Source: Caulobacteraceae bacterium (lineage in GTDB: Bacteria; Pseudomonadota; Alphaproteobacteria; Caulobacterales; Caulobacteraceae). From it: 11,714 bases of DNA. The notes below the pieces were generated by a model. It was given only the letters and a program-made list of their open reading frames with translations. It was not told the DNA's origin and made no database searches. The position numbers were made by a program, and so were the translations under genes. The stretch spans positions 1-11,714 of the forward strand of contig JASLDZ010000305.1 in NCBI GenBank assembly GCA_030151985.1, given 5' to 3'. Of the stretch, positions 6,779 through 11,714 are shown piece by piece (the first letter of the stretch is position 1; every line of letters starts with the position of its first letter).

Positions 6779-7335
6779 CCGGCCGGCGGCGGGTCGAGGG
6801 GGAACACCGCCCCGCGCGAGGCCACCGCCATCCGCTCCACGCCGTCCACCACGAGCGGCTCGGCCATCTCGACCAGCTCGTAGAACACCGGCCGGGTCAG
6901 CCGCGCCTCCAGCCCTCGCCGCACGTGCAGGTAGGGCGCCGGCTCGCCGGTGGCCGGGTCGGTCTCGACGCGCAGCGCATGGTCGGCGTCGGCCTCCACC
7001 ACGTCGCCGACGTCGGTGAGGAAGCGCAGCGCCTCGCCCTCGCGGTCCACCCGCACCGCGCGGAAGGGCGCGTCCTCCACGGTGATCTTCAGCTTCTCGA
7101 CGGGCGTGACCAGGTGGTAGCCGTCGGGGTCCAGGCGCAGGACGCTGGCGAACAGGCGCACCAGCGCCTCGCGGCCGATGGGCGTGCCCTCGTGCATCCA
7201 GACGCCGTCGCGCCGGATGACGATGTCGATGTCGCCGCAGTGCGAGGGGTTCCACAGGTGGACCGGGGGGGGGCCCTTCGCTCGCCCCGCCGCCGCGGCG
7301 ACGCCGTCCAGGCCGCGCGGCGGGTTCTCGCTCAC
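6775..7335 (-). CDS. DUF1285 domain protein
   Basis: A 186-residue cytoplasmic protein of the DUF1285 family, known structurally but without an assigned activity. Family features seen are PVHLWNP..CGDIDI (24-37), the RRDGVWMHEGTPIGREALVRLF region (41-62), the following YHLVTPVEKLKITVEDAPF block (73-91) and the YELVEMAEP segment near the C-terminus. The GTG start at 7335 overlaps the acetyltransferase stop (GTGA), with GGAG 7 bases upstream inside the acetyltransferase 3' end. Its own TGA overlaps the Nudix GTG start in the same way. A run of nine C in codons 21-24 (bases 7273-7265) encodes part of GPPP. The tight coupling suggests that the three products are made together, perhaps in equal amounts. 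Confidence 0.86.
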   Translation of the reverse strand: MSENPPRGLDGVAAAAGRAKGPPPVHLWNPSHCGDIDIVIRRDGVWMHEGTPIGREALVRLFASVLRLDPDGYHLVTPVEKLKITVEDAPFRAVRVDREGEALRFLTDVGDVVEADADHALRVETDPATGEPAPYLHVRRGLEARLTRPVFYELVEMAEPLVVDGVERMAVASRGAVFPLDPPPAG

Positions 7336-7871
7336 GAACCTTCTCCGGCGGTGAGCGCCCCGTCGAGCGCGTCCAGCGCCCCCTCCCGAAGCGCCCGCCA
7401 GAGCAGGCGGCGGGGATCGACAGGCCCCGGCAGCTTCACGCGGCCGGGCGGGACGGGCGCAAACCCCATCGGGCCGAAGCGGTCGAGATCGCCGACCAGC
7501 AGCACCGCGGTCCAGCCGGCCGCTCCGGCCCCGGCGCAGGCGCGCTCCACCAGCCGGGCGGCGATCCCGCGCCCTCGCAGGTGGGCGGCCACCGCGATCG
7601 GCCCCAGGAACAGCGCCGGCTGGCCGCCGACCGCCACCTCCCAAAGCCGCACGGCGCCCGCCAAGGCGCCGCCGCGCCAGGCGCAGACCGAAAGCTCCGG
7701 ACGGAAGGCCGCCCCCTCCCGCACGCGCTCGGCCGTCTTGGCGAAGCGACCGGGCCCGAACGCCTGCGCCACCAGCGCCTCCACGGCCGGCGCGTCCGCC
7801 GCGCGCTCCGGGGCGAGGTCCACGGCGAACGCGGGAGGGGCGGGCGGCGGGGCGAGAAGGGCGGCGTCCAT
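7332..7871 (-). CDS. GNAT family N-acetyltransferase (YhbS/COG3153-like)
   Basis: A 179-residue single-domain GNAT protein. The acetyl-CoA binding motif A is visible as LGPIAVAAHLRGRGIAARLV (89-108), with the R-G-x-G pyrophosphate loop at 99-102. The downstream LLVGDLDRFGPMGF (124-137) is the wording seen in YhbS-like members (VGDxxYYxxFGF). The first 15 residues are Ala/Pro-rich and probably disordered. Substrate is unknown; small molecule, amino acid or protein N-termini are all possible. It is the first gene of the three-gene minus-strand operon. Its TGA overlaps the GTG of the DUF1285 gene. The ATG at 7871 has no recognisable ribosome binding site, so a leaderless or very short-leader message is possible. 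It is divergent from the MFS gene, with 100 bases between starts. Confidence 0.82.
   Translation of the reverse strand: MDAALLAPPPAPPAFAVDLAPERAADAPAVEALVAQAFGPGRFAKTAERVREGAAFRPELSVCAWRGGALAGAVRLWEVAVGGQPALFLGPIAVAAHLRGRGIAARLVERACAGAGAAGWTAVLLVGDLDRFGPMGFAPVPPGRVKLPGPVDPRRLLWRALREGALDALDGALTAGEGS
7339..7346 (-). promoter_or_regulatory. Ribosome binding site for the DUF1285 GTG start
   Basis: GGAGAAGG on the minus strand, with GGAG 7 bases before the GTG at 7335. It lies within the last codons of the upstream acetyltransferase gene. It supports GTG rather than a later start for the DUF1285 protein. Confidence 0.5.
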
Positions 7872-7935
7872 GGGTCAGGCGGGATGTGCGGCGGCGCGGC
7901 GGCGCGCGCAACCCCGTCGCCTCCGTCGCGATTGC

Positions 7936-7948
7936 ATCGGCGGCCGAT
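7936..7948. other. Palindrome in the divergent GNAT/MFS intergenic region
   Basis: ATCGGC and GCCGAT are separated by one G, giving a perfect 6+1+6 inverted repeat between the two divergent genes, 23 bases before the MFS start codon. It could be an operator for either gene. Short GC-rich palindromes also occur by chance in such DNA. The remaining intergenic sequence is mostly GCG/GCC runs without a clear promoter. Confidence 0.25.
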
Positions 7949-7958
7949 CCCCGCCAGT

Positions 7959-7964
7959 GAGGGA
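7959..7964 (+). promoter_or_regulatory. Ribosome binding site setting the MFS start
   Basis: GAGGGA ends 7 bases before the ATG at 7972. It identifies that ATG as the start within a frame that is open for more than a kilobase upstream. A GTG at 7957 overlaps the site and is less likely. Confidence 0.55.
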
Positions 7965-7971
7965 CGGCTCC

Positions 7972-9225
7972 ATGGACAGCCACGCCGCGCCCTCCCCCAA
8001 CGTCTTCCGGCACCGCGACTTCAGCCTCTTCTGGGCGCAGCGGTTCTTCGCCACCGTCGGCTACCAGTCGGAGAGCGTGGCGATCGGCTGGCAGGTCTAC
8101 GCGGTCGCGAGGCTGTCCCGGTCGGTGCAGGAGGGCGCCTTCCTGGTCGGGATGGTGGGGCTGTGCCAGTTCCTGCCCACGATCGCGCTGACGCTGTTCG
8201 CGGGCGACGCGGCCGACCGGCACGACCGCCGCCGGATCGTGCTGACCTGCCTCGCGATCGAGATCGCCCTGGTGCTGACGCTGGCCGGACTGGCGCTTCA
8301 CCCGCAGCCCTCGCTCGTCCCGATCTTCGCCGTGGCCGCCGGCTTCGGAGCCGCCCGCACCTTTCTCTCCCCCGCCCAGGGCGCGATGGGACCCATGCTG
8401 GTGCCGCGGGAGGAGCTGCCCCGGGCGATCGCCTGGAGTTCGCTCGCCTGGCAATCGGGTTCGATCGTCGGCCCCTGGATCGGCGGCGCCTTGGTGGCGG
8501 TCGCGCCCGCCGCCGCCTTCGCGGGCGCGGCGGTCCTTTATGCGCTGTCCGGCGTCTGCGTCGCCTCGATCCGCACGGACCTCAGGCCCAAGGCGGCGGC
8601 CGGCCGGCGGGGAGACCAGATCCGGGAGGGGCTGGCCTATGTCTGGTCCAACAAGATCGTGTTCGGCTCCATCAGCCTGGACCTTTTCGCCGTGCTGCTG
8701 GGGGGAGCCACGGCGCTCCTGCCCGTGTTCGCGCGCGATGTGCTGCACGTGGGCGCGGACGGTTTCGGCGTGCTGAGATCGGGTCCCGCCATCGGAGCGG
8801 GGATCGTGGCGCTGGCGCTGACCCGCGGCCCGCTGCAACGGCGAGCGGGCCTGTGGATGTTCTCGGGCGTGGCGGTGTTCGGAGCGGCGACGGTCGTCTT
8901 CGGCCTGTCGAAATCGCTGTGGCTCTCGGTGGCCGCCCTCGTCGTGCTGGGCGGCGCCGACGCGATCAGCGTCTACGTGCGCAACACCCTGGTGCAGATC
9001 GTCACCCCCGACGCCATGCGCGGCCGAGTTTCCGCCGTGAGCGGCCTGTTCATCGGCGCCTCCAACGAGCTGGGCGAGTTCGAGACCGGCGTCGTGGCCC
9101 GGCTGATCGGGCCGGTCGCGGCCTGCGTGGCGGGAGGGCTGGGCTCGATGGCGGTGACAGGCCTGTGGACACGCCTCTTCCCCCAACTGCGCGACGCCGA
9201 CCGGCTGGACGCGCCGAGACCCTGA
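7972..9225 (+). CDS. MFS transporter (MFS_3/EntS-like exporter family)
   Basis: A 417-residue major facilitator in the inner membrane, probably a proton-driven exporter. It opens with NVFRHRDFSLFWAQRFF, a common beginning for the MFS_3 group. The cytoplasmic loop motif A is GDAADRHDRRR (78-88), and the pseudo-repeat in the second half reads TPDAMRGRVSAV (345-356). Several hydrophobic stretches on each side of a basic central loop (about 201-220) are consistent with 10-12 helices. The cargo is unknown; family members export siderophores, drugs or metabolites. The ATG at 7972 is chosen because GAGGGA lies 7 bases upstream; the open frame continues much further 5' only as an antisense shadow. 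Threonine aldolase follows 14 bases after the stop, so the two are probably cotranscribed. Confidence 0.9.
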   Translation: MDSHAAPSPNVFRHRDFSLFWAQRFFATVGYQSESVAIGWQVYAVARLSRSVQEGAFLVGMVGLCQFLPTIALTLFAGDAADRHDRRRIVLTCLAIEIALVLTLAGLALHPQPSLVPIFAVAAGFGAARTFLSPAQGAMGPMLVPREELPRAIAWSSLAWQSGSIVGPWIGGALVAVAPAAAFAGAAVLYALSGVCVASIRTDLRPKAAAGRRGDQIREGLAYVWSNKIVFGSISLDLFAVLLGGATALLPVFARDVLHVGADGFGVLRSGPAIGAGIVALALTRGPLQRRAGLWMFSGVAVFGAATVVFGLSKSLWLSVAALVVLGGADAISVYVRNTLVQIVTPDAMRGRVSAVSGLFIGASNELGEFETGVVARLIGPVAACVAGGLGSMAVTGLWTRLFPQLRDADRLDAPRP

Positions 9226-9239
9226 ACGAGATCCTCCGC

Positions 9240-10247
9240 ATGGCCCGCTACGACTTCGCCTCCGACAACACCGCCGGCGCCGCGCCCGAGGCGATGAGGA
9301 CGCTGCTCGCCGCGAACGACGGCTTCGCCTCCGGCTACGGGACCGACGAGGTCAGCGCGCGCGCGGCCGACCTGGTGCGGAACGTCCTGGACGCGGACTG
9401 CGACGTGCGCTTCGTCGCCTCGGGCACAGCCGCCAACAGCGTGGCGACCGCCGCCCTGGCCCGTCCGTTCGAGGCGGTGGTCGCGCATGAGCACGCCCAC
9501 ATCCTCACCGACGAGACCGGAGCGCCGGGCTTCTTCGGCCACGGCGTCGGCCTGATCGGCCTGCCGGGCGCGCACGGCAAGATCGAGCCCGCGGCGCTGG
9601 AGGAGGCGCTGGCCGCGCCGGACGTCTCCTACCGCCAGTCGCCCGCGGCGCTGTCGCTGACCAACGCCACCGAGTACGGCGGCGTCTACACCGCCGGGGA
9701 GGTGCGGGCGCTCACGGAACGGGCGCGCGCCAAGGGTCTGCCCGTGCACCTGGACGGCGCCCGGCTGGCCAACGCCGCGGCGTCGGGCTTCGACCTGAAG
9801 GCGATCCGAGAGCTTGGCGTGGACATCCTCGTGTTCGGCGGGACCAAGGCCGGGATGCCGCCGACGGAGGCGGTGTGCCTGTTCGACCGGGCGCTCTCCC
9901 GCCGCTTCGACGCGCGCCTGAAGCAGGGCGGACAGCTGCCGTCGAAGGGCCGCTTCTATGCCGCGCCCTGGATCGGCATGTTGGAGGACGGCGCTCTCCT
10001 GCGCCACGCGGCCCACGCCAACGCCATGGCGAAGACGCTGGCCACGCTCTCGCCCTTCCCCGTCACCCACCCGGTCGAGGCGAACGCGGTGTTCGTGGCG
10101 ATGGACGAGCCCACCCGCCTGCGCCTCGCCGACGCCGGCTGGTTCGTCTACCGCTTCATCGACGGCAGCGTCCGCTTCATGTGCTCCTGGGCGACAAAGG
10201 AGGAGAGCGTCGAAGCTTTTGCAGAGGCGCTGCGGGCGGTGGTGTGA
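9240..10247 (+). CDS. ltaE: Low-specificity L-threonine aldolase
   Basis: A PLP-dependent fold-type I enzyme that splits L-threonine and L-allo-threonine into glycine and acetaldehyde, and acts on related beta-hydroxy amino acids. It has 335 residues. Key parts: FASDNTAGAAPEAM at the N-terminus, SGTAANSVA for phosphate binding (61-69), the histidine cluster HEHAH (83-87) with the ring-stacking histidine, HLDGAR (170-175) with D172 contacting the PLP nitrogen, and the Schiff-base lysine K203 in FGGTKAG. The wording fits the proteobacterial class rather than the E. coli LtaE sequence in detail; the symbol is by function. The ATG is at 9240, 14 bases after the MFS stop, with only a weak upstream GAACGAG. 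A role for the MFS partner in amino-acid export is possible but unproven. It ends 9 bases before a convergent AT-rich gene. Confidence 0.93.
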   Translation: MARYDFASDNTAGAAPEAMRTLLAANDGFASGYGTDEVSARAADLVRNVLDADCDVRFVASGTAANSVATAALARPFEAVVAHEHAHILTDETGAPGFFGHGVGLIGLPGAHGKIEPAALEEALAAPDVSYRQSPAALSLTNATEYGGVYTAGEVRALTERARAKGLPVHLDGARLANAAASGFDLKAIRELGVDILVFGGTKAGMPPTEAVCLFDRALSRRFDARLKQGGQLPSKGRFYAAPWIGMLEDGALLRHAAHANAMAKTLATLSPFPVTHPVEANAVFVAMDEPTRLRLADAGWFVYRFIDGSVRFMCSWATKEESVEAFAEALRAVV

Positions 10248-10256
10248 TCCGCCCTC

Positions 10257-10682
10257 TCAACACGCGGGATCTGAGCATGGGTCGTGGACAAAATCTGCAA
10301 GCTGCAGATAACGTTCAATGGTTACTTGCAGGCGGCGGTCGTTGACATCCACCTTCCATGTTGCTCCACCGTTATAGTAAGCCGAGCCATCATAATCACG
10401 ATACACACGCCATGCGTTCTGAGATTTTATTAAATCTCGTGCGCTATCTTTAGATAGTTTTGAGAGAGCTACATGATATGCTCGATCTATGCGACTATCC
10501 CATCTCTGAACCTCTTTATCAAGACAGTCCATTGAAGCAACTGTCGTGACGGCATCTTCGGCGCATTTTCGATATTCATCGGAATAGAAAGCTCTCACCG
10601 CATCGCCATGCGCAATAAACAGGCTACTTGTATTCGTGGATGCTTGAATTTGAAACAGCAAAATAGCGATCGAAAGCATCAC
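10257..10682 (-). CDS. LprI/DUF1311-like small secreted protein, low GC
   Basis: A 141-residue protein with a short hydrophobic N-terminus (MMLSIAILLFQIQA) that could be a minimal signal peptide cut after residue 14. The body resembles the lysozyme-inhibitor LprI N-terminal domain: C53-LDKEVQRWDSRIDRAYHVAL, then LIKSQNAWRVYRDYDGSAYY with the typical Q-x-x-W-x-x-x-R core (Q88, W91, R95). Where the family normally has a cysteine after RDxx, this protein has glycine (G99); its cysteines are C40, C53, C136 and C141. Hand counting gives 193 G/C in the 420 bases 10261-10680, about 46%, far below its neighbours, so it was probably acquired. The start is GTG at 10682 or the adjacent ATG at 10679, both overlapping the accA stop. 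It has no ribosome binding site of its own, so coupling to accA is likely. Family assignment is moderately sure. Confidence 0.68.
   Translation of the reverse strand: MMLSIAILLFQIQASTNTSSLFIAHGDAVRAFYSDEYRKCAEDAVTTVASMDCLDKEVQRWDSRIDRAYHVALSKLSKDSARDLIKSQNAWRVYRDYDGSAYYNGGATWKVDVNDRRLQVTIERYLQLADFVHDPCSDPAC
10293..10309 (-). terminator. Possible weak intrinsic terminator inside the LprI-like gene
   Basis: On the minus strand ATCTGCA and TGCAGAT form a perfect 7-bp stem with a 3-base loop, followed directly by TTTG so that the T run is TTTT including the last stem base. It lies within codons for YLQLAD, about 35 bases before the stop. Only three of seven pairs are G-C and the T run is short, so termination would be partial at best. 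Confidence 0.25.
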
Positions 10683-11632
10683 ACCCGACCGATCGCGTAG
10701 AACCGCTCCGCCCGCTGCTTGCGCAGCGCTTCGGGCGAGAGGCCGCTCAGCGCCTTCAGCTCCGCCTCCACCGCATCGCCCACGGCGGCGACGGCGGCGG
10801 CCTTGTCGGCATGGGCGCCCCCGACGGGCTCGGGGATCACGTGGTCCACGATCTTGAGGCGCACGAGGTCGTCGGCGACGATCTTCATGGCCTTGGCCGC
10901 GTCCGGCGCCCGCGCGCCGTCGCGCCAGAGGATGGAGGCGGCGCCCTCGGGCGAGATCACCGAATAGATCGAGTGCTCCAGCATCAGCACCCGGTTGGCC
11001 GCGGCGATGGCGATGGCGCCGCCCGAGCCGCCCTCCCCCACGATCACCGCGACGTTAGGCGTGGAGAGGGTCAGCCCCTTCTCGGTGGAGCGGGCGATCG
11101 CCTCGGCCTGGCCGCGCTCCTCCGCCCCGATGCCGGGGTAGGCGCCGGCGGTGTCCACCAGCGACACGACCGGCAGGTCGAACTGCTCGGCCAGCTCCAT
11201 CAGCCGGACGGCCTTGCGGTAGCCCTCGGGCCTGGCCATCCCGAAGTTGTGCTTGAGGCGGCCGGCGGTGTCGGCGCCCTTCTCGTGCCCCATGACCACG
11301 ACCGCGCGCCCGCGGAACCGGCCGATGCCGCCCATGATCGCCTGGTCGTCGCCGAAGGCGCGGTCGCCGCGCAGCTCGGTGAAGCCCTCCACCAGCCCTT
11401 CCAGGTAGTCCGACAGGTGCGGGCGCTCGGGGTGGCGGGCGACCTGCGTCTTCCGCCACGGGTCGAGGTTGGCGTAGGCCTCCCGCCGCAGCGTCGCCAC
11501 CCGCTCGTTCAGCGAGGCGAGCTGGCTCTCCAGCCCCGCGGTCTCGGGCAGCCCGGACAGCTCGTCGACCTTGGCCTCCAGCTCGGCGATGGGGCGTTCG
11601 AAGTCGAGGTAGTGGCGGGGGGCGCCGGCCAT
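10679..11632 (-). CDS. accA: Acetyl-CoA carboxylase carboxyltransferase subunit alpha
   Basis: The alpha half of the carboxyltransferase that, with AccD, moves the carboxyl group from biotin to acetyl-CoA to make malonyl-CoA for fatty-acid synthesis. At 317 residues it is full length. An N-terminal helical region (YLDFERPIAELEAKVDEL, 8-25) is followed by the crotonase-like fold: HPERPHLSDYLEGL (67-80), GHEKGADT (115-122), VDTAGAYPGIGAEERGQ (159-175), and the oxyanion-hole glycines GEGGSGGA (199-206). SVISPEGAASILWRD (224-238) is also typical. No zinc finger is expected, since that belongs to AccD. The ATG at 11632 lacks a recognisable ribosome binding site but has a candidate promoter 37-65 bases upstream. 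Its TGA is shared with the start of the AT-rich LprI-like gene. Confidence 0.96.
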   Translation of the reverse strand: MAGAPRHYLDFERPIAELEAKVDELSGLPETAGLESQLASLNERVATLRREAYANLDPWRKTQVARHPERPHLSDYLEGLVEGFTELRGDRAFGDDQAIMGGIGRFRGRAVVVMGHEKGADTAGRLKHNFGMARPEGYRKAVRLMELAEQFDLPVVSLVDTAGAYPGIGAEERGQAEAIARSTEKGLTLSTPNVAVIVGEGGSGGAIAIAAANRVLMLEHSIYSVISPEGAASILWRDGARAPDAAKAMKIVADDLVRLKIVDHVIPEPVGGAHADKAAAVAAVGDAVEAELKALSGLSPEALRKQRAERFYAIGRV

Positions 11633-11668
11633 GCGGTGGGGTGCTCGGACAGGGGAACAGGGCGGCGG

Positions 11669-11697
11669 AACCTAGGCGTGCGTCGATGTGCGGGCAA
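11669..11697 (-). promoter_or_regulatory. Candidate housekeeping promoter for accA
   Basis: On the minus strand TTGCCC (11697-11692) and TAGGTT (11674-11669) are separated by exactly 17 bases. Transcription would start near 11662, giving a leader of about 30 bases before the accA ATG. The layout matches the candidate promoter of the ABC exporter. Found by eye only. Confidence 0.42.
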
Positions 11698-11714
11698 GCC
11701 GACTAGGAAGCGCA

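Noticed and set aside
6779..7255. N-terminal extension of the Nudix protein to 373 residues
   Set aside because: The extra sequence is the shifted-frame shadow of DUF1285. The GTGA overlap and family length support the 214-residue protein.
7872..7971. Promoters in the GNAT/MFS divergent region
   Set aside because: TTGCAT on the plus strand and TTGCGC on the minus strand lack a reasonable -10 hexamer at the right distance.
6775..9186. An 803-codon open frame on the minus strand across the MFS and GNAT genes
   Set aside because: Only its last 186 codons are the DUF1285 gene. The rest is Arg/Gly/His-rich antisense to the MFS gene and an alternate frame of the GNAT gene, a usual artefact of very high GC DNA.
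7581..9239. Long plus-strand extension in front of threonine aldolase
   Set aside because: It overlaps the MFS gene in another frame and the GNAT gene on the other strand, with Arg/Pro-rich low-quality sequence. The aldolase begins cleanly at the ATG at 9240.
1..11714. Mobile elements, CRISPR arrays, tRNA or rRNA genes, toxin-antitoxin or defence systems
   Set aside because: No transposase, integrase, regular repeat-spacer pattern, cloverleaf or known defence motif could be seen. Apart from the AT-rich gene near the right end the region looks like ordinary core chromosome.

Overview
The window is a gene-dense, very GC-rich stretch of bacterial chromosome. It has GTG and TTG starts, 4-base stop/start overlaps and almost no spacer DNA. 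ParE, AccA, DapE, DUF3597, the DUF1285/CoA-pyrophosphatase pair and a proteobacterial-type threonine aldolase together suggest an alphaproteobacterium. Two candidate promoters of the type TTGYCC-17 bp-TA(A/G)nnT resemble the Caulobacter housekeeping class, so Caulobacterales (Caulobacter, Phenylobacterium or Brevundimonas) is my best guess. That placement is inference.

Layout, left to right. (1) The 3' part of parE (topoisomerase IV subunit B), then a membrane fatty-acid desaturase on the same strand. (2) Converging on these, a half-size ABC exporter with its own likely promoter, and upstream of it on the same strand a small COG3837-like cupin with a TTG start. (3) Divergent from the cupin, dapE of the lysine/diaminopimelate pathway, whose 3' end overlaps the 3' end of a convergent DUF3597 gene. 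(4) A minus-strand operon, GNAT acetyltransferase > DUF1285 protein > Nudix CoA pyrophosphatase, in which both junctions are GTGA overlaps. (5) Divergent from that operon, an MFS exporter followed 14 bases later by low-specificity L-threonine aldolase. (6) At the right end on the minus strand, accA with its own candidate promoter, and stop-to-start coupled behind it a small LprI/DUF1311-like secreted protein gene of strikingly low GC (about 46% by hand count).

Most of this is housekeeping: DNA decatenation, cell-wall and lysine precursor synthesis, fatty-acid synthesis and modification, amino-acid metabolism, CoA-ester clean-up. I see no phage, IS element, CRISPR array, tRNA, rRNA or toxin-antitoxin pair, and no convincing new multi-gene system. 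The best second looks are the AT-rich LprI-like gene fused to the accA stop codon, a 9-base C tract early in the DUF1285 gene of the coupled trio, and a small hairpin covering the ribosome binding site of the DUF3597 gene. All functional calls come from reading motifs by eye; no database search was run.
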